From the NCBI GenBank assembly GCA_011033025.1, contig WFMF01000251.1, positions 1 through 64,000 of the forward strand: a stretch of 64,000 nucleotides of DNA, in the 5' to 3' direction. Below are positions 52,346-62,819 of this stretch, piece by piece; positions within the stretch are counted from its first letter, which is position 1, and every line of letters begins with the position of its first letter. This DNA is from Beroe forskalii (Eukaryota > Ctenophora > Nuda > Beroida > Beroidae). Position numbers and translations under genes: made by a program. The notes under the pieces were generated by a model, which saw only the letters and a list, made by a program, of their open reading frames with translations, was not told the DNA's origin and did not search any database.

Positions 52346-53042
52346 TTGGTCTTTGATAAGGTCTGACAGTAAGGTAGCTTATTTGGAGGTTAGCCTTGAT
52401 TATTGGTATAGTTGAGTGAAACCTGCAATCATGTCAACTCCATGATATAATAGCACCGGAACCTTTTATTTTGAAAATTTTGCTGAGTTGTTTTACAAAG
52501 ATGTGAAAGGGCCTTAGAGCCAACCATAATTTTTGAGCAACATGGTCATCCTGGTTGTTTCAACATGTTTTCTAAAAGTCTAAACAATGGTCGAATTTTG
52601 AGAAAGTATAAATTATGATCTGTAGAAATTATGATGTGTAGAATTTATGATGCGTACTAATTATGATCATTTTGCAAAAATAATCATAATTAGTACGCAT
52701 CATAATTTCTACCACTAAGGCCACAATTCGTGCATTTTGGCTTAAGTGGAGTGGGGAGCCATTGCTACCATTGTATATCAAAGCTTAAATTTGTTACTTT
52801 ACACCTTTTTTCGCATTTTTTTTCGCACTGTACGGTATTATGTACATAAAAAATTTGCTAATTAATAAAAATTAATTCAATTAGGACATCCTTTGAAATT
52901 TTTGGGGACGACCAATTAATAATCATATCGATCTGGGATACTCATATTAAAATATCATCAATGGACTAAATCATCCGAAATACAGATAAATACGATTCAA
53001 AAGAGGTACAATAATTTTGAATTCTCGAAGCCCCCCCCCCTA
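52346..53042. other. Unassigned, with a hairpin at about 52640-52715
   Basis: ATTATGATGCGTACTAATTA-like sequence near 52645 is mirrored by TAATTAGTACGCATCATAAT near 52690. The rest is AT-rich without recognisable content. Confidence 0.45.
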
Positions 53043-53191
53043 TCATCTAGCAATGAACTCTTGAGATTCTGATGACACTTCACTTTTATCGAGGTACTGC
53101 AGAGTACACTGATAATTGTTCGTTCGTAGCACGGTGAACGCTATGTAAGTTACCATGGCAGCCGTAGTGAAGAAAAGGATTGGGATGATAA
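53043..53191 (-). CDS. Membrane protein, terminal exon
   Basis: 149 nt. One hydrophobic span followed by a polar, Ser/Glu-rich tail (LDKSEVSSESQEF) and stop. Confidence 0.55.
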
Positions 53192-53609
53192 CTGAAAATA
53201 AGAGTTAATTCGAACAAGGAAAATCCCAATGTAAGCTCGCGCGTTAATCCCGTCAGCCCCAATGAATCAACTTAAATGGGTGGATTGAAAAGGTTAGCCA
53301 CTTATCACGCATACCAAATGAAATGCATACAGTAAACCATCTAACAAGAAGATAACCTGCTAGTTCTTTGGGAGGGAATATGAGCGAGATAAAGAAGGAA
53401 TCTTCGAAGAGAGGGAGTCCAAAGCACCACAAATTGAAGTAGAGAAACACTAAGAGTATCGTATACGTTGCAATCGTGGCTTTAGTCTTAGTCTCCATGT
53501 ACATCCAGATCACTGCTTTTTCAAAGCTACATTCTGTCACGAATAATGGTTTTATTGTAAAGGGATGATGGAGATACTTCATAATTGGAACTTCAAATAT
53601 GATGCTTTT
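53043..53609 (-). CDS. Unrecognised multi-pass membrane protein, last two exons
   Basis: Exon 53609-53315 (after TATCTTCAG, donor G|GTATGC, phase 0 to 1) encodes KSIIFEVPIMKYLHHPFTI and onward, with hydrophobic segments TIATYTILLVFLYFNLWCFG and FFISLIFPPKELAGYLL. Exon 53191-53043 (after TTATTTTCAG) completes Val and encodes IIPILFFTTAAMVTYIAFTV then L, a further membrane segment, and a hydrophilic tail ending SQEFIAR and TGA. In total about 147 residues with at least three predicted membrane spans. No family is recognised. A possible upstream exon, MLILAGDW-like before a donor G|GTAAGT near 54346, is only weakly phased. Confidence 0.55.
53315..53609 (-). CDS. Membrane protein, penultimate exon
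   Basis: 295 nt. Contains CSFEKAVIWMYMETKTKA between hydrophobic stretches and ends RWFTVCISF(V). Confidence 0.55.
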
Positions 53610-54384
53610 CTGAAGATAAGATATTTCGGAACATTTCAAATCAATCAAATTTAACTTGAAAACAATATTAACATGACAAATGAAGTGGTCAGCTCATTTA
53701 ATCATATTTTCACATTAATCAAAAGTCAAAACAATACATCACAACAAAATAAGGTATTTTCACTCCGATCTAACAACCAAATACCATTGCACATTGATAA
53801 CTGAAAAAATAAATATTGTGCTTTACGTTATTTTATGTCAAACATCTGAATGAAAAGGGAAAAATTGCATTTAAACAGAGCCCTACCTTGACAAACACTC
53901 ACATGCGAACACTTTACGAATTCTTATTGAATTATAGCTGATTTGTTCACGACATCAATCATCTCTATCCGATACTCGTATTACTCACACAATTTTTACA
54001 TTCTTTCTACATACTGAGCAGTTTATATACAAAATACATCATGCCATTCGAATTCATTAATGCTCATGCATATAAAAACAGCCAAAAATCCAAATGTTCA
54101 GTCAAAACGATCTTCAAGACCATCTTTGTTTAATTCCATATGATAATTATTTTCATTAATTAAATAGCAATTAACAGCAGACAACGTCCAAGTGCCTAAG
54201 TGGGCATGACAAGAAACAAACAATTCCAAAAAGCCATGATTTTTATCCACAATGAAATGTATGCCCACAACAAAATTTATGCCCTGATCAGTGTCAAACG
54301 ACTAAAATGTTATATGCTAAAACAGAAATGTGCGAAGTTTACTTACCAATCACCAGCTAGGATCAGCATTTAAAATCAAAGTAA
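53610..54384. other. Unassigned AT-rich sequence
   Basis: Probable intron or upstream region of the membrane-protein gene; no further exon can be proved. Confidence 0.4.
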
Positions 54385-54840
54385 AGTCTTATGTCACTTC
54401 AACGCCGGAGAGAAAGATACTGCATCATTCAAGTTTGGAAGATAATCCACAGCCACGCTCCAAACGATGTCGAAATGCAGTTTAAGCACCATCCTCGGCT
54501 TGGGATCAAGGCACTCATCCCTCATATAAACACCAAAGCCCAACTATCTGTGCGTAGTGACTACGACAGTTCATTTGGTGTTAGAGCAGCTCAGCTTTGG
54601 AATATCTTGCCATCTGATGTCTCTCAACTGATCTCACTTGAAAGCTTCAAGATCGGTTTGGGCAAGTTCCTTGAGCAGTTCCCGGATACACCTCCTGTTC
54701 CGGGGTACACAGCTGTGAACAACAACTCATTGCTGAGCTGGAAGGAGACGCGCACGACGCAGATGTCCTGAGCACGCCCAGTCAAACTAACCAAAACGTA
54801 CCAAAACGTACGTACCTTATTAGATAAGCGAATAACCCAT
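54385..54840 (+). pseudogene. 5'-truncated LINE, RT C-terminus
   Basis: 54391-54771 encodes SLQRRRERYCIIQVWKI, RLGIKALIPHINTKAQLSVR, FGVRAAQLWNILPSDVSQL and FKIGLGKFLEQFPDTPPVPG, the classical C-terminal end of a LINE reverse-transcriptase ORF. It is a third LINE family in the window. Confidence 0.65.
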
Positions 54841-55009
54841 TTCATCCGAAGATGCTGTCCAAACTCTGCTCACAACACCCAGGCTGGAACAACTCGACAT
54901 CGTAACCGAGTGTGTCGACGAGGGTTTGTAAGAAGGGCAAGTCACTCGAGTGAAACCTGTGAGAGTTTGCGTTACACTATAGTTCGCCGGCCTATTGCAA
55001 AAAAAGCTT

Positions 55010-55350
55010 AAATCCCACTATCCTATCTCCATGGGTCATTAGTTTTCGAGATATTCAACAAAAACTGTTTCTTTGATTTCCCTTGGTTTCAAACGGTCAG
55101 TGAATTGTTGATCCTGTAAAATTATGTGCACACTGTTGAGAACAAATTGGTTTTACTCTGCTAACGCCACCAACACGAGAGAAATCGAGATTTTTTTTTT
55201 CCAAAAAGGAGATAGGATAGATAGTTTTTGTTTACCTGGAGTTAGGATACCAGAAATGATAATTAAATATCCTATCTCCATTGACATCAATGAAATAATT
55301 GAGAAACGCTATTAAAATACAGTATTACATGTATCCTATCTCCAATACAG
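55010..55350. repeat. Repeat with GGAGATAGGATA boxes, copy 1
   Basis: TATCCTATCTCC or its complement occurs at about 55020, 55210, 55270 and 55330. An inverted copy of the 55240-55345 part lies at 59249-59375 (shared words: GTATCCTAACTCC region, TGACATCAATGAAATAATT). Confidence 0.55.
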
Positions 55351-57020
55351 TAGTTCTTCCATAACAGTTCCTATCATGGTTCTAACTTCTATTCATGATG
55401 GCACTTTGATAAATTCATATGATATTATTGACAAAAAACTGCTCAGCTCGAGGGCTTAGGCTTTGTATTAATTCAATTTTTTTTAAATTTAAGGTGAAAT
55501 ATTGAAAGGTCTAGGTAGGCACTAGGCTTATATCCTTTATTTTTCCAATCCTAATTCTCTTACCTCGGCCCTTATTAATTCTTTAAAATCTTTTTGGATG
55601 TCCCTCTATGTGTTATAACTTTTCCTACACTTAAGACGAATTTTCATCACCAATACCACCCTTTCATATAACTTTATAAGCTTATAGCCCTTTCTTTGGA
55701 CAGTGGGCACTTCTAATTACAAAAACTGGCCTTGGTCAACTGGTAATTTGATAGCACTGATGGTGGCTGTTTGATATTGGTCAGCATCAGCAAATCCCTA
55801 CAGGAATACAGGATGCCACTTTATTACTTTTCAAGGTGACATGTAATAAAATAAGATGGTAAATAGTTAAAAGCAATTAATTCTGTGGATCATGGATGAC
55901 TGCATACATAAACGGCTGACAGTAAGTTAGGCATAGATTGCAAAGTTTGAGTGCCCAACTGCCCAACAACATCAGTAAATGACAAAGGCATTGCTAAAAA
56001 TTTCACAGAAGTTGGTAGTTGACTCAACCTGTATTGTGCACCAGTGAAGGACCTATCTGTCTATCAAGCCTAACACATGGATTACCATTGCTCATTGAGT
56101 TAACCAAGCCAGTGCACTTCAATCCTGCTCTCATCAAGCTCCAGGCACGAGAGGGTACTAGAGGCATCCTTGCCTTCGCTTTTGTTCCTTCAATGGTGTC
56201 CTATGGCTCCTGTGTCAACGTTTTCCCATCAGGAAACCGTTCCTCGGGGAAAGGACCAATACAATGCAATACAATACAATGGTAGTGCAGGTCACTTTTA
56301 AGTCCTGTATCTAATCTGTCAATTAAGTTCCAGATTTGTGACGGGAAGCACGTTCTCCTGTGGGTCTATTGACAACAATCAAAAATCGATAGACTGATCT
56401 AAGTGGCCTCTCCAAGTACTTTATTATAGCCTTAGAAGGATCCAAGTCGAGAGAATGGAAGGCTCCTGGGAAGATAAGTTCAGCATCCTTATGTTGAGAA
56501 GGATGTACAAAGTACATATGCACCAAGATCGAATCTGTCTTCTGACTATGATAGTCTTGAAATCACTCATTACAAAGAATCAGATTCATACTAAACTTTA
56601 CTCAAATAAGATATTATGAGATGAGCATGAAGGATGAGTATTATCTGATTGAAGAGTGGGGGCACTTGAAGTTATCAGCTAATTCTTCTTTCTGCAATCA
56701 TTTTATGTTGTATTTCTCTTAGGACTCATGTGACAAGAATGATCACTTTGACTTTCCTCTTGTCGAAGAGAAGCCCACTTTTTGAGGGTAGGGCAGTCTT
56801 ATTAAATACGGTTCACGGTGGATTTGAGCAAGGGGTAGGATCTCTGTGCTATGGGTTCACTTTCCATTCAGCCTATTCATGATGTTTTGGTGACTTTCTG
56901 TATCACATATCTGAGTATCTGCTTGAATTTGTGCTGTGTGGTAAAAGCCTATCATTGCATAGCAATCAAAGAGTGGTCATGTGGCACAGAACATTTGTGT
57001 ATGCGGTGCCACAGTGAACA
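55351..57020. other. Unassigned sequence
   Basis: No exon, repeat array or retroelement ORF is recognised. A short AATACAATGC repeat sits at 56257-56281. Open stretches at 56019-56285 and 56323-56526 are unsupported. Confidence 0.4.
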
Positions 57021-57025
57021 TTTTA

Positions 57026-57412
57026 CGATTGATTGAAAACCCCGAAGGGCACCGCAATGGGCTTCTAAATATATTTGAAATATGATTAACTTCAATCTTG
57101 ATATTGAACACATCAATTTAATATCTTCAGCTTGTCAACTTCTTGTATCATTCATGCAGTCAAAACGTGTACGAAACTTAAACAAAATTAACTAAATGAA
57201 ATCAATACCGCGAAAACTGTTCAGTTTTGTGTGGGCAATGACAATCATAAGAACTGTTCTAACTGTAGATTACACGCATCTGAATAACACGAAATTATCA
57301 AACTTGGGCATATCAAATCCTTTACAAAATTGCATTTAATGGATACAAATTGTGTAATGAATATTCAAAATAGAATGATAAGATCATAGTAAGGGGAAAT
57401 TGGTATAATGAT
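57026..57412 (-). mobile_element. 3' UTR and conserved tail of ORF1-only retroposon (copy E)
   Basis: Contains the UTR word AAACTGTTCAGTTTTGTGTG (near 57210, as its complement on the gene strand) and ends with GAAGCCCATTGCGG, GCCCTTCGGGG and CAATCAATC, equivalent to the tails at 8095-8141 and 13156-13199. Confidence 0.65.
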
Positions 57413-58404
57413 CTACTTCTTATCAGTACTCATTACATGACCGCCTTTTATGAAATGAAGTTTATTGGGTTCAGCAGTTCTTTTCGCTTTGAGTTGTGTG
57501 ACCAAATCGCGATGCACCTCACGTTCCTCCAGTGTCCTATCCGGGCAGATGAAGACTCGCTTGTACTCCTCCGAATCTCTTAACAGCTTTGCTTTCCTGA
57601 AGATCTGAGTAACAATGTCTGAGCAAGAGACTGCAACTTTGACTGGCCGCGGAGTTTTCTGTTTACCCTTCACTCCGATCCTGCATGCTTCAAACTTCGG
57701 CTTCTCTCCGACTGCCTCTAGAACTTCGCTAACTCTCTGATCGACTTTCTCTTCTGGTTCCTCTGCCAGACCAAATATTACCAGGTTACGGCTCCTGTCT
57801 TCTTCTGCAACCACGTTCTTCACGACTGATTTCACTATTTCAGTACTTTCTGATCCAAAACACCTCCATTATTCTTTGAGTCCTGCACTGCCTCACTGTA
57901 TGACTTCAGCTGTGTCTCAACGGTGTTTCCAACAGACGTCACAACCGATTCCTTGAACTCCTGCAGCTGAGAATCCTTAGAAGTAATCAGCTCCGCTTGT
58001 AGCTTAATAACCTGCTCCTCACTGTAAGACTTCAACTGTGTCTCAACTGTGTCTCCAACTGAGGTTACCACCGAGTCCTTCAGCTCCTGCAACTGAGAGT
58101 CCTTAGCAGTGATCAACTCCTCTTGTAGCTTGATAACCTGCTCTTGTTTCTTAATCACTTCTGATTTCTGTAGCTGTAACTCGCTCTCCAGATGCTCAAC
58201 TAGATCAGTTTGTGCGGTGACTATTCTCAAGGCAGCTACCAACTTAGCAGACATTTGCTCCCGGCTGATCTCTCTTCGTCTGGAGTAAGATTCAGCGTCC
58301 ATTCCATTAGGGTGGTTTTCGTGCGGAAGAAGATACCTCATGCCCCTTAGCCATTCTCTACAGTCGATTTTCACTTTCTTGAATCTATCGGTATATCCTG
58401 CCAT
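57413..58404 (-). pseudogene. ORF1-type retroposon protein (copy E), split by an 8-bp insertion
   Basis: First part, from ATG 58404: MAGYTDRFKKVKIDCREWL, a long coiled coil (about residues 55-150) and EAVQDSKNNGGVLDQKVLK, then a TAG at about 57835. Second part to 57413: KSVVKNVVAEEDRSRNLVI, FGLAEEPEEKVDQ, RVFICPDRTLEEREVHRD, ending HVMSTDKK. Compared with copy D, eight extra bases (TAGTGAAA) create the stop. The coiled coil holds a direct duplication: EEQVIKLQEELITAKDSQ and EEQVIKLQAELITSKDSQ, about 48 residues apart. Otherwise intact and therefore young. Confidence 0.7.
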
Positions 58405-58494
58405 GATACACAGTGAGTATACCACAGCACAGCACGTTGCGATTAACAAGCAGCGATAACGAGCTGATAAGAGAGGTGAGAAATGCAACGTATG

Positions 58495-58572
58495 TAAAAG
58501 TATAAAACTAGCACTGAGTATAAAACTAGCACTGAGTATAAAACTAGCACTGAGTATAAAACTAGCACTGAA
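58495..58572. repeat. 19-bp tandem repeat
   Basis: Four copies of GTATAAAACTAGCACTGA(G), just upstream of copy E. Possibly a 5' end repeat of the element. Confidence 0.75.
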
Positions 58573-58904
58573 ATAACATCAAATAACTGTACCAACGTAT
58601 AATCTGCCGGCCATGTGACGTCACCAAACATTGCTATGCACTATAAAAGACTAAAAGATGACGTAAATGGTGGATTGCTATAATGCGCCGATGTTATTAC
58701 TTTATTAATGATTTGAAAATGGTTTTGAGTATGATAAGAGAGCTTATAACTTTATGAGGATGAGCTTCAGACCATCTTGTGAGGATTTACCCACCCAAAG
58801 CTTGAACTCTTGAAGTATTACTGTATCAGAGATACGATATTTGTAATTCATCCTGCCTAGTGCCTATAGTCACACAAACAAACTCGGTGATCTGAAAATG
58901 TGCA

Positions 58905-58990
58905 AGGCGAGCGGCCAGCGTGGCTTGAACCCACAACCTCCTGATTGCCGATTAGGTGCTCTATCAATTGAGCTATCTCCCCTACTTTCA
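58905..58990 (-). ncRNA. tRNA-derived SINE head or tRNA pseudogene
   Basis: On the minus strand GATAGCTCAATTGATAGAGC matches a D-arm/A-box and GGTTGTGGGTTCAAGCC a T-arm/B-box, at tRNA spacing. The acceptor stem does not pair (GGGGAGA against TGGCCGC), the T-stem has lost a base, and position 33 is C rather than U. It is therefore not a working tRNA. A pol III promoter of a SINE is the better reading. Confidence 0.5.
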
Positions 58991-59248
58991 GTCATATCTC
59001 GATCGCTTATATGTGGCTAACAGAGCTATGCATCATGCTATTATATATCGGTTAATTCATTTTTAGGTCACGGACTTTGTATGTATGACTACAGCCAAGG
59101 TGAATTACAAATACAAACCAAGCATTGGCTTGTAATTTGCCAAGGTATCATGTAGATAATAGTGTTGTCACACACTACATGCAGCCTGCAGGTATATCTC
59201 ATTGAACGAGAAAGGTATATGTACCAAGAGTGCCATATACTCATATAA

Positions 59249-59580
59249 AGAATTATCGGAGATAGGATACTTGTAACACTGTATTACAATAGCGTTATCA
59301 ATTATTTCATTCATGTCAATGGAGATAGGATACTAATTCATCATTTCTGGTATCCTAACTCCAGAATAAACAAAGTTATTTTTGCAGATTATGGTGAACA
59401 GGGATCCTAAGGTACCATAGGATTGTCTTTCACTCACCAAAATTTGGCAATGGATTTACGATATTTTTTAACTTCAATTTTTTAGGCCTAAAATGACATA
59501 TTTGAGTATGGAATCGATTCCAAAGGGTGGAGGGGCCTCCAGAGAGGCCGTAGACAAAAGTTGGAGATAGGATTGTTTTG
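59249..59580. repeat. Repeat with GGAGATAGGATA boxes, copy 2 (inverted)
   Basis: GGAGATAGGATA at about 59250 and 59320, and GGAGATAGGATTG at 59563. 59249-59375 is the reverse complement of part of 55240-55345. Confidence 0.5.
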
Positions 59581-59755
59581 CACTCAGCTTTTTTTGCACT
59601 CAGTCGACGAGTTGATTGCAATAAGCTTGGGAGACAGTTGTGATGTTTTATAAATAACTTACGCTGTTATACCCCATACACACATCCACACACGTCATAG
59701 TTATGTGTAACAACAGTTCCACACTACAATATATCCATGTATAACATTCCTATTA

Positions 59756-62026
59756 AGGGGGGGCACACTTAAATTCAAGTTGACCGGCCCGCTCAGATGA
59801 ATTCATATGCTCATTCTGCAGCATATAAGGGGTACTTTACCGGAAAATTATGATTTTTCTCGGAGACATTTTTTGGGAATGAGCGGGCAAAGTTGGTATA
59901 CTGTTTCACTGTCAAAGTTTGTTATTCCATAGCTTAATAACCAAACCAGTTTAATGTATGAAAATTTGCATGCATGTAGATCAATATGTCCACTATATAA
60001 ATCCAAAGGTTCGTTTGTCAAATCGCAAAATTGACTGAGTTATGGCAATTCTTGTAAGGGTACCAAATTCTAAGAAAAAGTTTGCTAGCTCCGTCATTTT
60101 TTGAGCTACAGTGGGATTCCACATATGGAAATGTGTGCCTTTAGAAGCTCTACCTGCGTGCCAAAGGGCTAAGCCGGGCATCAGTTATATCTCACAAAAT
60201 TTTCAAATAAGTGGCAAAATTTAACATTTTGCTGTGATTGTACACAATATTTCATCATCCCACAATGAATGATTTCCCACCGAGAACTAAATATACTTCA
60301 TTTGATGTAAAATTTCATGCTGTTCAACTTCCCGGAGCCAATTTTGGATTTTCTGCTTTTTACTTCTTGATATAACCATTTTTGAGGCCCAAAAATGCGT
60401 GTTTTGGCTGTTTTTCAGCCTACGAATATCGTAGAGACTTCGTTTTGGGCGCAAACGAATCGCAATCATCGAGTTTATATGTGACTTGTGAACAAACATA
60501 TACTCTAAATCGCTCAGGAAAAAAGTTACGGGCCAAAAACTGATTTTTGTCGTTTCTGGCTTATAAAAGGTGAAAAAATCGTATCTCAGCCCAGGAAGGT
60601 CGTAGAGACTTCGTTTTGGGCGCAAACGAATCGGAAACATCAAGTTTATTTGTAACTTGTGAATCAACATGTGCTCTAAAATGCTCAGAAAAAAAGTTAT
60701 GGGCCAAAAACCATTTTATTGACCCAAAATATGGCCCTATCTCGGCCCAGGAGTATCATAGAGACTCGATATTGGGCTCGAAATATTTCGAGGGGTCATA
60801 TTTATATATGACTTGTGAACAAACATATAGCTCAAAACGCTCAGGAAACGAGGCATGAGCCAAAAACTGTTCTAAGATCATTTTTGCCACCTCATAAAAT
60901 TATGGTTTGAAGGTTTTGGCCCATAACTCGTTTCCTGAGCGTTTTAAGCTATATGTTTGTTCACAAGTCATATATAAATATGACCTCTCGAAATATTTTG
61001 AGCCCAATATCGAGTCACTATGATACTCCTGGGCCGAGATAGGGCCATATTTTGGGTCAATAAAATGGTTTTTGGCCCATAACTTTTTTCCTGACCATTT
61101 TAGAGCACATGTTGATTCACAAGTTACAAATAAACTTGATGTTTCCGATTCGTTTGCGCCCAAAACGAAGTCTCTACGACCTTTCTGGGCTGAGATACGA
61201 TTTTTTTACCTTTTATAAGCCAGAAACGACAAAAATCAGTTTTTGGCCCGTAACTTTTTTCCTGAGCGTTTAAGAGTATATGTTTGTTCACAAGTCACAT
61301 ATAAACTCGATGATTGCGATTCGTTTGCGCCCAAAACGAAGTCTCTACGATATTCGTAGGCTGAAAAATAGCCAAAACACGCATTTTGGGCCTTAAAAAT
61401 GGTTATATCAAGAAATCAAAAGCAGAAAATCCAAAATTGGCTCCGGGAAGTTGAACAGCATGAAATTTTACATCAAATGAAGTATATTAAGTTCTCGGTG
61501 GGAAATTATTCATTGTGGGATGATGAAATATTGTGTACAATTACAGCAAAATGTTAAATTTTGCCACTTATTTGATAATTATGTGAGATATAACTAATGC
61601 CTGGCTTAGCCCTTTGGCACGCATGTAGAACTCCTAAAGGCACACATTTCCATATGTAGAATCCCACTGTAGCTCAAAAAATGACGGAGCTAGCAAACTT
61701 TTTCTTAGAATTTGGTACCCTTACAAGAATGGCCATAACTCAGTCAATTTTGCGATTTGACAAACGAACCTTTGGGTTTATATAGTGGACATGTTGATTT
61801 ACATGCATGCAAATTTTCATGCATTAAACTGGTTTGGTTATTAAGCTATGGACTAACAAACTTTGACAGTGAAATAGTATACCAACTTTGCCCGCTCATT
61901 CCCAAAAAATGTGTCCGAGAAAAATCATAATTTTCCGGTAAAGTACCCCTTATATGCTGCAGAATGAGCATATGAACTCATCTGAGCGGGCCGGTCAACT
62001 TGAATTTAAGTGTGCCCCCCCCTTAA
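59756..62026. mobile_element. 2.27-kb palindromic element flanked by TTAA
   Basis: The arms 59756-60875 and 60905-62026 are reverse complements almost throughout, with a spacer of about 30 bp. Ends are GGGGGGGCACACTTAAATTC and its complement, each bordered by TTAA, the target duplication of piggyBac and Kolobok elements. Each arm holds three direct subrepeats of about 155-170 bp, marked by TAGAGACTTCGTTTTGGGCG (near 60431 and 60603; a diverged form near 60758) and an ACAAACATAT...GCTCAGGAAA block. The ORFs at 60287-61163 are by-products of the symmetry. No transposase, so non-autonomous. Confidence 0.8.
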
Positions 62027-62390
62027 GTAAACATTGTACTCGGCACAACGCAATTAATTCCATGCGGTGTACACTGTACAGAGCAACTAACTTACAGTGA
62101 TATTAGAAATGTCGAGGTTTCAACTTTCCGAGTCATTTCCGTGAGAAATGCCGAATTAGCGACGAAGAAATAAAGTCAATGATACACTGATACAGATATA
62201 TCATCATCGGAAGCTGATTATCTTACCCGCAAGATCCTAAATCGTCTTGACAGCGACCGATCAATGCAATTTTGTGCTGAATGGCGAATTTCAACACGAT
62301 TCCGGGATGCCATGGTTGAGCTTAGAAGCTAATACGAGGCTGGTAATACCTGATGTTTGAGCTAAGAAGCTAATACGAGGCTGGTGAAAC
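62027..62390. other. Intron sequence with a duplicated donor
   Basis: ACATCAGG-containing sequence with CAGCCTCGTATTAGCTTCT occurs twice, 45 bp apart, on the minus strand (62391-62345 region), so the exon's 5' splice site is duplicated. Otherwise no feature. Confidence 0.5.
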
Positions 62391-62541
62391 CTGATGTCTT
62401 TGAGATGAGTGGACTCCATCCGCCTGCTGCCGGCCATCAGGTTACTAAACGTCGTGAACATGTCACTCGTCAAGGTGACGAAGTAGTTCTGTATCATGCG
62501 ATCCACTTCACTCGTATTCTTTGTACCGTAGTCCCTGTCTA
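62391..62541 (-). CDS. Internal exon of an unrecognised gene
   Basis: After a long pyrimidine tract and GGATGCAG, the exon encodes DRDYGTKNTSEVDRMIQNYF, VTLTSDMFTTFSNLMAGS, RRMESTHLKDI(R). It enters in phase 1 and leaves in phase 2 at ATCAG|GTTTCA, or at the duplicate ATCAG|GTATTA 45 bp on. It is amphipathic and helical, but no family is assigned. Without the donor the frame continues to a stop at about 62291. Confidence 0.5.
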
Positions 62542-62549
62542 CTGCATCC

Positions 62550-62815
62550 GAAAGGGAGGGATGAGGGAGGGGAAGAGGTGGAGTGGGAGAAGAGGGGAGG
62601 GGTGAGTGGGAGTGGGGTGAGGTGGACTGGGGTAAGGGGAGGGGTGGGGGGGGTGGGGGAAGAGGGGGAGTGGGGTGAGGGGAGTGGGTCGAGGGGGTGA
62701 GGGGGAGTGGGTTGAGAGGGATTGGGGTGGGGGGAAAGGGGTGCGAGAGGGGAGTGGCGTAAGAGCAATTTGGGCTTAGGGTCGGGGTGTGATGGGGTGA
62801 GGGGAGGGGAGTGAT
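62550..62815. repeat. G-rich low-complexity tract
   Basis: GGGGTGAGGGG- and GGAGTGGG-type words on the plus strand give strong G-quadruplex potential. On the gene strand the first part is the pyrimidine tract of the acceptor at 62541. Confidence 0.8.
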
Positions 62816-62819
62816 GTAG

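Noticed and set aside
51047-52356. Lysine-rich ORFs in the anomalous block
   Set aside because: Composition follows homopolymer runs; the sequence itself is doubtful.
53043-54370. First exon of the membrane protein near 54346
   Set aside because: A good donor (G|GTAAGT) exists but joins to the next exon only through a weaker acceptor four or five bases inside it, so it was not listed as an exon.
58905-58990. Functional tRNA gene
   Set aside because: Unpaired acceptor stem, shortened T-stem and C at position 33.
60287-61163. Mirror-image ORFs (MGANESETSS...) as a gene pair
   Set aside because: They are the same palindrome arm read twice; no transposase motifs.
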